A stretch of DNA of 64,000 nt from Tetranychus cinnabarinus (GCA_022266195.1 WHVY01000001.1:4464001-4528000); one strand, 5' to 3'; counted from the first letter of the stretch, positions 39,401 through 51,500 are shown. Made by a program: numbers and translations. Notes: generated by a model from the letters alone, not told the origin.

Positions 39401-39843
39401 TGATGATAATCATTATTGTGATGAGAAGGTAACATTTAGATTCAGTTTTATTGATGATTTATTGCTTTTCCAAACGAAATGGAAACATTTAATTAGCCTT
39501 TTGATATTGAAGTGAAAAACGCAAACAATTAATCAAATCAATTGGTAAATTAATTTCCTTCTCAACCATTTATCGACTCAACAATTTGACTAATAATCAA
39601 ACCAAAATTGATTTTACAATCAACTTCGATTTTCGCATACGAAACAAAAATACTTTTCCATGAAATCCAAGTAAACATTGAATATTTCCTTTAATTATTT
39701 TCATTAAAAGTTGAATTTTGTTAAACTTCAAGATGGATTCAGCCTGTCAAGTTTAATTAATGATTAATGAAATGTTTTTACTTACATAATTGAAAAATAG
39801 ACATGAAAAGTGAAGCTATTACATTAACTATAGTGAAATCCAT
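12411..39843 (-). CDS. Beaten-path-like single-Ig surface protein
   Basis: Exons in transcript order: 39786-39843, 38853-39061, 24325-24460, 12411-12526; every join is GT-AG and phase-consistent, giving 172 residues. Residues 1-20 are a signal peptide (MDFTIVNVIASLFMSIFQLC). Residues 25-134 form one V-type Ig domain: Cys45, Trp59 in SIKWYK, and Cys113 in GDYKCEV. The phrases CTYDLQGDELYSIKWYK, EFYRY and EVSAEEPSF are characteristic of the arthropod Beat family, ligands for Side receptors in motor-axon guidance. Possible N-glycosylation sites are Asn44, Asn101 and Asn136. After the Ig domain comes a short Ser/Asn linker, then a hydrophobic run around residues 148-160 and a polar tail. Most Beat proteins carry a second Ig-like region; here it is absent, or its exon lies unrecognised in the 11.8-kb last intron. 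The last exon has an excellent pyrimidine-rich acceptor but is the least certain join. Confidence 0.75.
17545..17563 (+). promoter_or_regulatory. Tandem TCAAGGTCA nuclear-receptor half-sites
   Basis: Two exact copies of TCAAGGTCA (17545-17553, 17555-17563) spaced 10 bp apart. This is the extended monomer site recognised by FTZ-F1/SF-1 and ERR-type nuclear receptors. An inverted copy, TGACCTTGA, lies at 17741-17749. They sit inside the foldback element; function is inferred from sequence only. Confidence 0.35.
17916..17953. repeat. Perfect 13-bp inverted repeat (hairpin)
   Basis: GAACTTAAACTGT at 17916-17928 and ACAGTTTAAGTTC at 17941-17953 are exact reverse complements around a 12-base loop, inside the foldback element. 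Confidence 0.85.
18140..18427 (+). pseudogene. Possible decayed coding fragment (unidentified)
   Basis: One frame reads about 40 residues of polar, protein-like sequence (includes YYDAFDDNFETFNGQDLS) before a TGA. An overlapping frame stays open to 18427 (includes INRSTNNLYHLKAHGYG). Together they look like one coding sequence broken by a frameshift, but I recognise no family. It lies just outside the foldback element. Chance remains quite possible. Confidence 0.2.
25331..25476 (+). CDS. Orphan terminal exon with GPI-anchor-like tail (partial gene)
   Basis: A strong pyrimidine-rich acceptor ends in AG at 25329-25330. The exon starts in phase 1 (two bases completing a codon) and runs to TAA at 25474-25476, encoding about 48 residues. 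An acidic/polar stretch (QRTDVQDEDYRETESE...) is followed by KRKNGSAST and then a terminal hydrophobic run to the last residue. This is the layout of a GPI-attachment signal: small residues at the cleavage site, a short spacer, then a hydrophobic end. AATAAA lies 80 bp after the stop. The gene runs opposite to the Beat-like gene and is nested in its intron. No upstream exon could be assigned, so the function of the main body is unknown. Confidence 0.5.
25556..25561 (+). terminator. Polyadenylation signal after the GPI-tail exon
   Basis: AATAAA placed 80 bp after the TAA of the candidate terminal exon, supporting it as a real 3' end. Confidence 0.45.
35529..35859. mobile_element. MITE, PIF/Harbinger-like (TTA target-site duplication)
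   Basis: The left end is GGGTGTATCCGGTCAGTGAAA; the right end is the reverse complement of GGGTGTATCCGGTCAATGAAA. Both sides are bounded by TTA (35526-35528 and 35860-35862). Subterminal AACCAAGATTAACC-type repeats are present in both arms, and the left arm contains a hairpin with stem AACCGAGATT/AATCTCGGTT. The GGG terminus plus a 3-bp TTA duplication is the signature of PIF/Harbinger MITEs. At 331 bp with no coding sequence, it is non-autonomous. Confidence 0.87.
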
Positions 39844-41528
39844 TGTTTCAGAGTAATCGCGACTTCTTTGCAACTTTAAACCCAAAGAGTTAATCAATGA
39901 TTTGGATTAACTTTAATTAAAAATGCAAACCATAAGCACACACAAACACACTTAGTTACTGTAAATGCACGGTTAAAGTTGACAATATTCACTTTAATTG
40001 TAAACTGATTTCCATTTTTTGTGTTGTCGCCGTTACTCAATTGATTAACATGGTTAAAGATGGTAAATGTTTATTTATTAACAAAGGTAAAAGTTTCTTG
40101 TTTGCTTTGGTCTCTTAACAATCAATTTGGCTAAGGTTGAGGTTTAATGTAATGTGATGAGGAAAACAATAAAAATTGATCGCTTTTTTGTCTTTTCCCT
40201 GATCAAGTTTACCTGATCACTTGTTAAACAATAACACTTTACCGTAAACTTTTACAGATGAAAACTTCAACTCACCTATTCTAATCGCTTCATTTGCTCT
40301 CACCAAATTTTGTAAAACTCACGCAGATAACTTTCCAGACTTCAGAGGGTTCAGTTCAGTTTAACAGGCAATTCTGGATAAAAACTGCTGCCACCTTTGG
40401 TTCAACAATACAGTATTGCTATGGTTTACTTGTGTGAAACAGGAATCCATTTCAGGGTTTGATTGGAGTTTAATTTGAAATAATTGACAATTCATTGGAA
40501 AGTTAATAATCATTTTATGAAAGTTGATTCTTTAGTTAAGTATTCTCTTTAAACTCAATCGTCTTTGTAGTCAATAATAAATGACCAATTTCAATGTTCT
40601 ATGTTGATCAATTTCTTGATCTTTCTTTTGTATTTGCTTTGATTATTCAACTTTAGTGATTTTTTATATTTAATTTTGCTATAATGTCCTAACTTCATGT
40701 TAGTAATAGTGCTTTTTGGACCAATTATGACTTTAAGTAAAGTTAAAGATTCAATGAGTGATGAGAGAAGAGCTTTTCAGAATCAATTTTTGCCAATTTG
40801 AATACAATTTTTGATAGTTTTCTGTGCATTCGCATATTATTTTTTAGAATTGAAAATTATTCTAATTTTTGTAACTTGATTTTGAAAAATTCAAGATTAT
40901 CTAATTTGAAAGAATGCAACTTGCAATTTCGGTAAAGACAATTAAGATTCATCAAATTTTAGAGAAGAAAATTTTCTAATAAAAATGTTGTTCGAGAAGC
41001 TTTGAGAGTTGATCTGTTTCCGAATGAGTCCACCATCGTGAATGAACTACAGCTTTAGCTTCATTTTTGAACATTTTAACGATTGATAAATAAAAACAGG
41101 TTTGTCGATTTAAGTTGATTTACTTTATTTTACGTTTTCTTTATGTTTTTAGTTTAACTTACAGTTGCTAGATGGCGCTGGCTTCATTTTGATCCGAATT
41201 TAGATTTTATTCAGATCTTTATTGATTAATTAATCTCTTTACAATCTAAATAAAAATTTAATTAGAAAATCATGCATTTCAGAATTCTATCGTTTGGAGC
41301 TGAATGAATAGGCTTTGATTGGTGCTAACGCATTGATGTTTAAAATTGTCTCATCTCTTAGTGTATCGAGTATTTTCGGATACTTCTTGGATCAGATAGT
41401 GCCGTATGTGTGCTTGTGATAAGACCCGGTTTTTTGGATAAAAATTCATTGTCCTCATTTACAAGTGCTACTCTTTTTTTGTAATTGTTTATTTGTGATT
41501 TTTATATTTAATTATCTGAGACGGTAAA
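39844..41528. other. Divergent intergenic region between Beat-like and BAP55 genes
   Basis: Should contain both promoters, since the flanking genes are transcribed away from each other. The only distinct motif noticed is AGATGGCGC at 41170-41178. Otherwise AT-rich with no coding frame of note. Confidence 0.45.
41170..41178 (+). promoter_or_regulatory. AGATGGCGC motif (insect CTCF-type core)
   Basis: AGATGGCGC matches the core reported for Drosophila CTCF. It lies about 360 bp upstream of the BAP55 start codon in a divergent promoter region. A single nine-base match is weak evidence by itself. Confidence 0.3.
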
Positions 41529-43367
41529 ATGAGTGGCGGGGTTTACGGTGGAGGTATGTTTACTTTTGACAATATTTGTATGGCATCTTTTGGACCATGT
41601 TCTTAACCGTCTTTTCTTTCTTGTTATGTTTCTCTTTGTATGTTTCTTGTGAACTCGAATAATCATTCATTTAAGATGAGGTTGGAGCCCTCGTATTTGA
41701 TATTGGACATTATTCTGTCCGTGCTGGATTTGCTGGAGAGGATTCTCTTAAAGCTGAGATACCTAGTATGGTTGGTTATCTCGATGAAGTTCCTGATAAC
41801 TCAATGGAAGTTGATTCTCAACCGGCTCCTACTGCACAAAGAAAACATTTCATCGATACAACATCTATTCATGTTCCTAGGAAAGGTGTTGAAATGACAA
41901 CGTTTCTCAAAGACGGCATGAGTAAGTCATCTTGTAACATTTCATCATTTGTTTATTCTAAAATTATTCTATTGATCTAACCATGTGAGGTTTCACTTCA
42001 TATGTTTCCTAATCGAATCATGCAAACATTTCTACTTCAATAATATTGCCTTTTCATTTGAAATAATACTAATCTAATTACTTTACTTTTACTTTTAGTT
42101 GAGGATTGGGATCTATTCGAAAAAATGCTCGACCATGTTTATGCGAAACACGTAAAATCCGATCCAAAATTACATCCCGTATTAATGTCAGAAGCAGCGG
42201 TACGATAATACGATTTCCTCTTATAATTATTATCTCTCCTTTAGTATCAATTATTTCTTTAACTTTCTTTCTTTTTCTATTATTTACAGTGGAATGTAAG
42301 AAGTAAAAGAGAAAGATTGACCGAAATTATGTTCGAAAAGTACAATATACCGGCTTTTTTCTTAGTTAAAAATGCTGTCCTGTCTGCTTTTGCCAATGGA
42401 AGATCAACAGGTATCGTTGTTGATTCTGGAGCTTCTCAAACCTCTGCTGTTCCAATCCATGATGGTTTTGTGCTGCAACAAATGATTGTTAAATCTCCTC
42501 TTGCTGGTGATTTTATCACTATGCAATGTCGCCAATATTTTGAAGAACATAACATTGAAATTGTTCCACCTTATCAGATTGCATCTAAAGAAGCTGTCAA
42601 TGAAGGAGCGGTACCTAAATGGGCTAAGAAAACTAATATTCCTGAAGTGAGTAAATCATGGCACAATTACATGGTCAAAGAAGTTATTCAAGATTTCCAA
42701 GCCTGTGTTCTTCAAGTCCATGATGCACCTTACGACAAGGAAACCATCGAAAACATGCCAACAGTGCATTACGAATTTCCTAATGGTTTTAATCAAGATT
42801 TTGGATGTGAAAGATTTTCAATCCCCGAAGCTTTATTTGATCCATCTAATATTAAAGGAGTTCCTGGATCTGTGATGGGAATAGCTCAGATAGTTACCAC
42901 AAGTGTAGGAATGTGCGATGTTGATATAAAGCCAGCTTTATACGGATCTGTTATAGTGACAGGTGGAAATACTCTTATTCAAGGATTCACTGATAGACTT
43001 AATCGAGATTTATCGACCAAAACTCCACCGGTATATTATCATTTTTCCTTTAGTTATTTGGCCTGGATTATTTATCTGATTTTACTTTTATTTTTCAGAG
43101 TATGAGATTGAAACTCCTCAGTCCTGTTGGAACAGCTGAACGAAGATATGCTGCCTGGATTGGTGGATCCATTCTTGCTTCTCTGGTTAGTTTACCTCAA
43201 GAGCTTTCTCAATTTATTTCTTTGAACTTATTAAACTTGATTATTATTTTTGAGTGAATTAAAATTAATCTAAATATTTTTTACAGGGAACATTCCAACA
43301 AATGTGGATCTCAAAACAGGAGTATGATGAAGGAGGAAAATCTCAAGTTGAGCGTAAATGTCCTTAA
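41529..43367 (+). CDS. BAP55: Actin-related protein BAP55 / ACTL6 (BAF53 orthologue)
   Basis: Nuclear actin-related subunit of SWI/SNF (Brahma/BAF) chromatin remodellers, in other animals shared with INO80- and TIP60-type complexes. Exons: 41529-41553, 41676-41921, 42099-42199, 42290-43030, 43099-43185, 43287-43367, all GT-AG and in phase, giving 426 residues (human ACTL6A has 429). The N-terminus MSGGVYGGDEVGALVFDIG is almost identical to the vertebrate protein. Further conserved stretches are NIPAFFLVKNAVLSAFANGR, VDSGAS, VKSPLAGDFITMQCR, SWHNYM, HYEFPNGF, DPSNIKG and SVIVTGGNTLIQGFTDRLNR; the C-terminus is GTFQQMWISKQEYDEGG...ERKCP. The region between about residues 40 and 70 diverges, as is usual in this family. 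An AATAAA follows at 43515. Confidence 0.97.
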
Positions 43368-43514
43368 GTATTCTCCTCGCATTTTACTTCAACACCTCTC
43401 ATTTGATTAAGTGATGTGGTTTCATTCTGTCTATCTTTATCATCATTCAACCATTGGAGCCATCTTCAGTGCATCTTTCACCCCCATTTTGAATTTTTGT
43501 AAGCACTCAAAGCC

Positions 43515-43520
43515 AAATAA
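43515..43520 (+). terminator. Polyadenylation signal of BAP55
   Basis: AATAAA 148 bp after the BAP55 stop codon; the next gene is on the opposite strand and convergent. Confidence 0.55.
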
Positions 43521-44897
43521 ACCATTTGATGTAAAATTTGACCTTTAATCACATCTCATGAACGATCAACTGTATTTCATCTCTTCTGTTTATTTCGATA
43601 TATTTAAATGTAAAAATTGTGCTACTGTTGAAATCTCCAATTGAATGAATGATTAATTCAGTTGATCAAGCTTGAATGATCAATTCTAAGTTATAGCTTG
43701 ATTATTAAACATCTATTGTACACAAGATTGTACACGTCGATTTACATTCATCCAGAACTAAATCAATTTATCAATAACTTTAATATCTGATCAACTAATT
43801 TCAGAATGTATATTGTAAGTATGATTGTAAGTAAACCTAAATTGGTTTGACTTGGAAGCAAAAAATGAATGCAGATACAAAAAATCTCAGCTAATTGTAT
43901 TACTATTTCAATTTTACTTGATTTTAACCATTCTAATAAATGCTTGAAAAATCTGAAGTTCAGTCATTACTTTGAGCAGTGCAGAACGTGCAAAGCATGC
44001 TCTATTGAATTAAAGAACTAGTCAGGACTTTTCGATTTTAGTTTCGTGTGATTTTTAATCGATTGGACTAATTATTGGGAGCTGTATGGCGCAGCTAATT
44101 AAAACATTGACTCACATTATAATCTTTGAATAGACAACAATCAAGTCTTCGACTATTAATGGGATTTTATTATTGCAGTTAACAAGATTAACAAAATGTT
44201 TGATAGAGTAATTTATCAATTGTTTTGTTAACAAATGAGAATGTTTTTATAATCATTTTATTATTTTATGCTTGTTTATTATTTATTAACTTTAATTTCA
44301 AAAGTCTTTGAACACAAATCGGATTGAGCTTAGAGGTTTGTTTTGCCCAAAATTTGAACTATTCAAGCAAGCCTTGAATCTGATTAAATCAAAGGACTGT
44401 ACTTATGAGATTCTTTATAACAGCATGGCTATTAATTACTCAATGCATATTAAGACAAGTTTTTGACTTGAATGATGAGAATTAAGGTGACAATTTTGAA
44501 CTTATTTATCGGAGTTTTCTTGTACTAAAATACTATCTTCTATTAATTTGATATTTTTTCGCAGTCAAATAAATCCAACGAAGGAAGACAAAATGAATGG
44601 GAAATGACCATGAGAGAAATATTTTATCAATCGATTTCAAGATTAACATTAGGTCAGGCTGAACATTAAGCTTTTGTTGGTTCCTGGGTGAGCTTGATTG
44701 TTGGTCCAGATTTATCCAAGTGATTCCTTCAATAAATTAACAGCTCCAAAACAATTCTAAACTTCAATTGTGCAGGCCTCCGAAAATGGGGAGACAAAGA
44801 GAAATGGTAGAGCCGATGGAACAGGAAATCACAATTGGTTGAATGTTGATTACTAAGCCAAATGGAGTATAATTTAGTTATTTATGTTGATTCGCTG
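43521..44897. other. Convergent intergenic region
   Basis: Lies between the 3' ends of BAP55 (plus) and the secreted-protein gene (minus). AT-rich, no coding exon seen. TTTATT words near 44275-44285 could serve as the minus-strand polyadenylation signal. Confidence 0.45.
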
Positions 44898-45996
44898 TTA
44901 CGTTTCCAATTGATTAGCGAAAAATGGCGCAATATAACAATTTCGAGTTGACCACAAAACCTGGGCAACTTTTTGCTTAAACTTGTGACTTAGTTTGTGG
45001 AGGTTCCCTCGTTTACGGCCACATTTCTTGGAACTCATTTCATTAAGGCAATTGAGGAAAGCTTTTTTCATGGAACATTTAGCGTAAAGACTTTCTTTGC
45101 CAATTAAGTAATCCAGGAACTTTGAAGCCTTCAAAAGGGCATTACCACAACTCCATAGAGCAGTTTTACGACAATCATTAATCTTACCTGCCAATTGGAA
45201 ATAAATTGAAATTAGTAACAAACATAAGAATTATTAAACAGTTTTCCCAATCAACTAACAGGATCAATAAACTTACTATTAACATTCTCGATCCTGGAAT
45301 CATCTATTTCATTGTCCGATATTTGACTGTTGATTTCGTAGTGATCTTCCAGTCTCATTTGATACCCAGATGTAAAGCTGAAAAAAAGTGGAAAAATTAA
45401 AGATTAATAATATGCCGATACAATGAAACTAGTGACAATTTACTAATTGGAAGTATGAAATGTGAATAAATAAGGTTATCACATATTCAGGGATTTATTG
45501 ATCGAGCCGGGAATTAATCAATTCCATAAATCTTTACGCGTGAGAGAAAAATGAATAACTTTAAATCAACTCAACATGGCTTGAAAACTTCATTGCGATC
45601 TTTCTAGTCAACCCTTGGAAAACAAGATTAATTACATACACTTTTCATAATCAATAAATCATTCAAATCTTAACTTATTGATTATGTTGGAATATGTCCA
45701 GGCATTTACAAACATTGAACATTGAATGAGCAACAAATTCACCAAAACATGTAAACAAATAACATGTGGATAATGAAACAAGACTAACCGATCGATCTTT
45801 CTTGGCGAAATTCAATAAATTATCAAAAGCTATAAAACTAAATTTGAAATTTAAACGTTAGAAAGGGGACAGAAGTGAAGAATGGACTTTGCAAACTCAA
45901 TAAATGGTCTAACTAATCGGTTAAAAATTATGTCACTTACCTTATTAAATAGATGATGACCAAAAAGAGATGAACTGAAGGGAAATAAGCCCACAT
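44898..45996 (-). CDS. Unrecognised secreted basic six-cysteine protein, 148 aa
   Basis: Exons in transcript order: 45941-45996, 45277-45377, 44898-45187; donors GTAAGT, acceptors AG, phases 2 and 1 close exactly, 447 nt with stop. Residues 1-23 form a signal peptide (hydrophobic core about 7-18, likely cleavage near FTSG). Residues 24-52 are an acidic, cysteine-free linker. The domain from 54 on has cysteines at 58, 66, 90, 99, 108 and 136 (spacing C-x7-C-x23-C-x8-C-x8-C-x27-C), amphipathic helix-like segments between them and a strongly basic stretch at 106-125. An even cysteine number plus a signal peptide suggests three disulfides in a small helical extracellular protein. I do not recognise the family; a lineage-specific hemolymph, salivary or cuticular protein or a signalling ligand are all possible. 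Confidence 0.75.
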
Positions 45997-48516
45997 TACG
46001 GGGCAATCGTTGAAAATAAAACCAATTAATTGACCTAAAACAGGTTCTTCGTGAATCAAAGTTTAACAAATGAAAAGTTATCCACCGAAAAGCAAATCAA
46101 TTGTGTTTAAGTTACAGTTTAACTAACAGAGACGGCTCAACCGTTTCTGGGAAAATCTTCACGTGACTAACAGTAGCCATAGTTACAGCAAACAATCACC
46201 TTCATTCTCCTTTCAAAGAGTAAGACTCTTTGTCTCCTTTGCTATTTGCCTCCATTGTTATTTATTCAATCATTTTAAATACTTTTTGATTTTCATTAAA
46301 CAAATTGACTGCGATTCCCTTTCATCTTTTCGTCTGTTTTAACCACAATTGGGAGTTCTTCTTGTTTAAATCATGATTGTGATTTCGAAACTTCAAGATT
46401 ACCTTTGTATTTTTTTATGCTTGTTTTACCCATCTCTTAATGTATTGAGTTATTGATCAGTTTTACATTTCTTCTTTTCTCTCCATTTCTCTCTCTTTCT
46501 CTCTCATTTCCAGGAATTTTACTTCATAGGTCAAAGGTAAATCAGGATTTTACGCAACGACAAAGCCATTCTATTATGAAGACAGGATCGAAATTTAATG
46601 TGCTATTATACCGTGAATAGTTTTATGATAATGGCCATTCTATTAATTTGCTAGTTTACCCGTGAGATCGTTATAAATCTCAATGAATGGATTCTAAAAT
46701 GGCCTGTAAAAGGATAGAAGAGTATTTGAACATTTTGCTTTATAAGAGCATTGAATGGTGGCTCGAAAAAAGTCAAGGTTGAAAAAATCAGCAATTTAGT
46801 TAGGAAAGTCGATTGGATTTTCGGTTGACAAGTTATTCAAGTTCTTGATTTGCTCTCCATTTCTTTTTCTTTCGTTCCATGCAAAGTTTTTCATGTTCAA
46901 TTTTCGACTTGAATTTCAGATCTTTGGTCAATAGATAGTTATTTTCTAAATTAGAATTGTTAGCCGATAATTGATAAGTTTCGCATGATGTGATAAGTAT
47001 CTATCATTAGGTCGATATATCATTGTGAGATGATCTCTAAATAAAGATCATGAGTTATTAGTAATTTTATGGTTAATTATCCAGTTTAGATTGTTTTTTG
47101 TCTTTAAAGGATTTTGATTCTCAGATTTTAGAAAAGAACGTTTCAAATTTACCCAAACAATTCTTGACATTTAGAGAGTCAGACTCAGCTTCATTATTTC
47201 TAAAACTGAATTGATAAAAATTGGTTTTAATTGCATTGAATGATTGAATTTCAATCAAAAAAAACTTATCACCATCATAAGCAGTTATGCCATCTATTGA
47301 GTGCAACAAAAAGAGGCACCTAACGGTTCAAACAAAAGGCTCCATCTACTGTTCATTAAAGTGAATGGCGATTCTGAAAAATCTAATTTCGATGAAACAA
47401 TTCCAATGAAATTTTCTGAAAAATCCTATAAATGAAAGCAAAAAATAATCAAAATTTCGATTTAAAACAACTTCGATTTAAATAAACCTTAATTTAAAAC
47501 GAGTCACAACTAAAAGCTGTACTAAACTGTCCACATTAACTGATCACCTAAAGATGAATAAAAAATCGCTAAATGACAAAGAAAACTGACGAAAGAAAAG
47601 CATAAATTCTGAATGATTGCATGGAAAAAGAAATGATGAAAGTTGAAAAGCTGAGATTGAAAAAAGTAAAAGGTAAAAGGTCATGAAAATGATGCTTAAA
47701 AATATGAAAAGACTAATAATAGAAGCAATAACATTAAATGGTTCAACATGAAACCGTAGTTTGAACATTAATAAAGCTGCAAGCAAAAAGCGAAAATATC
47801 AAGATAATAATAATAATGATAACATGATGGAAATGCTGATATAAAGCAAGTGAAAATATATGACAAAAAAAAATGTTCATCATGAAGAATGGTGAAAAAA
47901 AGCAAATTCTGATTGGATAGAAGCAAAGTTTTACGTCACACTAAATGTAACCAATCAAAGGAGATTCAGTGAGCATGAAACTCCACCCTGAAATGGAATA
48001 GAAAAGCGAATCGAGAGAAAAAAAAGATTAGTGAAAATGAACACCGGAAGTTGAAATAACTCAACATTTTGAATAAATTGAATCAAAGTTGACCTTAAAG
48101 AGACAATTAAATGAACAATTATTCAAATGTAAAGCAAAAGCAATTGTTCATTTGCTTCGATTCATGTTTTGAGGTAAATTGAACTGAATTTTCACCAACA
48201 AAATGGGAGGTTCTACCAATGGAAGGAGGAGGTTTCATAGGGAAAGAGAGAGAAAATATAATTGATTAGAATTTGAGAAAATATTCTTTATTCAATTTCA
48301 CAGATTCTCTTCATTCCCTGTTCAACTGTTAACCATGAAAGTTTAACTCTAAAGACTATTGTTACTGTTAATGTTTGTGTAAAGTCTAGATATTTAACTG
48401 TTACTTGTTTTAAAAATTTATTGTTAACTCTTTACCTGCCAATAATCACATTTCCTTGTTAATCATTAAATGTTAATTTGCTGTTAAGTGAATCTTGTGT
48501 TTAAGTTAACCCAAAA
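45997..48516. other. Intergenic region upstream of GAD
   Basis: Divergent between the secreted-protein gene and GAD, so both promoters should lie here. Noted are a TC-rich tract near 46483-46508 followed by an AG and a 23-nt exon-like segment (46514-46536), and GCCATCTATTG at 47289-47299. No coding exon was recognised. Confidence 0.45.
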
Positions 48517-51500
48517 ATGACGAATGAAACAACCGAGAATCAAATCAATCAACAGATGAATGATACAAACATTGATAACCTTTTATTTTCAGGTAAGTTG
48601 ACTTTAAACAAAAGGTTAATGTGATTACAGTTGTTAATCCGATTTACATTTTGATACTGGTTTGCAATTTAAAGATGCAAAATGAAAGATTGTAAAGAAA
48701 TGGTGAAAAAAGTGATTCTCTTTTTTTGTCGACTCTTGATTCTCTTGATAATACTTAATCATGTTGATTCTGTTGGGAATTGATTTTTATCTGCTTTTCT
48801 TGCTGTTGATGAGATGATAAATCAATTGAATGAGTCAAATGATAGTTGACAATAAAATGTCACCACAATCAATGAGAAGAAGATGAAAAAAAGTGAAAAG
48901 ATAAAGTGAAGAGCAAATAAGCATCTAATTAGAGGTTAGGCTTTGCTTTCCCTTCCTTTGATGATCATTTGATGGGGAAAAAGATGGATGATGAAAGTGA
49001 GCTCAAATGACGATGAAAATGCTGCAAAATGATCCATTCTTTTCCCATCTCATTACCTTTCTTCCCTCGATTCATGATTAACATTCAGGCGAGATAAAAA
49101 GAGATTTCATTTTCTTTCATTTTCTTATCAAACATTTTAAAACAATTTCCATATCAACATTAACAAATGATGTTACAATGGAATTGAAATTTCTGTTGAA
49201 TTGATAAGAAAAGTTGTCAAAAAAGTTGATTTTTTCGATTCTCTTTTTTTTCTCTTCTTCTCTCAAGATGGAAAGGTTAAGTTTAAAAGTAATAATTTCA
49301 ACCTGTTTCAAGCTCATGTTCAGATGAAGAGAAAATTTTGATGTTCTTTTCCTTTTCTTCTGCTTGCATTATTAGTGGCAACAGCTTTTGATATTAATTT
49401 GTTTGAAACACATTTTCCTTGTCAAATGTTTTCTTCGTTTGTTTTGATAATTGAACGGCGAAATGTTAACACTGAACAAATGCGATAAAAATTTCGTTCT
49501 AGAAGATTAACCAAGCATTAATATTGTCTTTTGATGATAATTTTGTAAAAAATCACTTCTCTTTCTTCACAGATTTACTCCCAGTCAATGAGACTGGTTA
49601 TGAAGCAACGAGAAGCTTTTTGTTGAAAATTGTGGACATTTTACTCGATTTCATCAAAGAATCTTCGGATCGATCAACAAAAATTGTCGACTTTCACCAA
49701 CCAAATCAACTAAAGCAACTGTTTGACTTTACAATTCCAGAGAATCCAAAGAATATTCAACAAATTTTAAACGATTGTAAGCAATGTTTAAAATATCAAG
49801 TAAAAACAGGTAAATTATCATTTGACTTTTTCTTGCTTTTCTATTTAACTTCTTTTTTTTTGTGCTATTTGTTTCAATTGACAATTGAACCATGAAAATG
49901 CAAACTTTTATCTGTTAAATATGTTTGAACTGGGAGTTGAAACCGGGCGAGTGAAGAGTAAATAGCAATTTGAAGTCAACAAGGAAGAAGTGAAAGATGA
50001 GTTTCAATAATAATGATAATAATAAGGAAGAAGAAATGATGTGAAGAATGTGGATGACAGGAGAAGCAAAAGTAGGAGGAAAAGGAGGAGAAAGTTTTGA
50101 GTCTCTCATAAGGATCATGTTGATCAGTCTACCATGGATGATCCTACAAGATTGATGGTAAACCTTGTAGTTAATGTCATACCAAAATTGCAAGGAAAAA
50201 CCTTAAGAAGATGTTTTTTTTCTTCTTCTCCTGCTCTTTTTGCTTTTCCCTTTTTCACCGAAAAAAAGGTAATTTCGAAAAGATTGAGCTTAACAATTAT
50301 CCGTTCACTTTAACCATTTGATCAGAATTGATTCAAATTGATGAGAATACATTAGAATGAGGAAAGGCGGAGAAGTTGAATTAACCAGTGTTTCAATGAA
50401 TCGTCTTTTCTTTGACTTTACTCTGAAAATTAAAGACTTGTAGTGCTTTGATCTTTTGCTGGAAAGGGGCGACTTTTGACCTTTACAAGGTGCAACTTTT
50501 GAAATTTTACTTTTACTCAAGTTTGATCAATGTTTGAAATCGATGTTTATTGCTTTTCAACCTGAGTTCACCTTAAAGGCTAACTGGTTAAATTTACAAT
50601 TCTAGCTAAATCAGTGGCCTTTCAGTTATTGAAATTCAACTTTAAAGGCAATGCAATTTAAGGAATTTGTTTCCAGAATAATTAGTGATACGCAAATATT
50701 TCCAGTCTGCATAGTTTCTCCAGTTTAATATAAAGTCATGAGAATTGATGAAACAATTGAAAACGTTTAAAATTGGATCACCTGGATTGCAATAAACAAC
50801 TGAAATGGAAGAATTGTTGTAGTCTGTTGAAAGTAAAGTTTTAGGCCTAAACTTTTTTTGGCTTTCATTATCATTTTCAGGTCCACTGTTTTCAATTGAT
50901 TTTTCAGCTTATTGTTTATTAAGACAATAATATGCAGCAATCAATTGAGTTTGTCAATTCCTTGTCACAAACATGTTCTTGATGATAATGTCGATAATAA
51001 CGATGAAATCTTAATCAGAAAAGTTTTATTTCTCAAGAACTATTAACATTTTCACCACAATCAGCTTCAACTATCAATATAAATAATTAGCCTTTTGTTT
51101 CCAATTTCAATTGTTTTAGACATGTTAAATAAGCCAATAAATCTGTTCAACTTTGCATTAACCAAAGTCAGAGTTGAACCAAGATGCAAGGTTTGTAAAG
51201 ACAAAACTTCAACTTACACGTTAAACAAATCATTTGAATGATTTAATAATGAATTAACTCAAATGATGAATTAACAATCAGAACACAAAACAGTGAAAAC
51301 TGAAGACACTCGCAAGAAATTTTTACATATGCTTCTAATACTGGAAAAAAAGATCAAACTAAACCAAAAAAGTTTTTCCTTCGAATTCGATTCTTCATTT
51401 TCCTCTGCTTATATTTTCCTGTGTTCCTCAGTAACTTGAATTGTGAGAAAGCTCAACCTGGAGTCGAATCATGTCCATCATTTGGTCATAAAGTCTCAGA

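Noticed and set aside
45851..46069. Minus-strand open frame of 72 codons overlapping the first exon of the secreted-protein gene
   Set aside because: It is in a different frame from the signal peptide encoded at 45941-45996, which closes exactly with the downstream exons.
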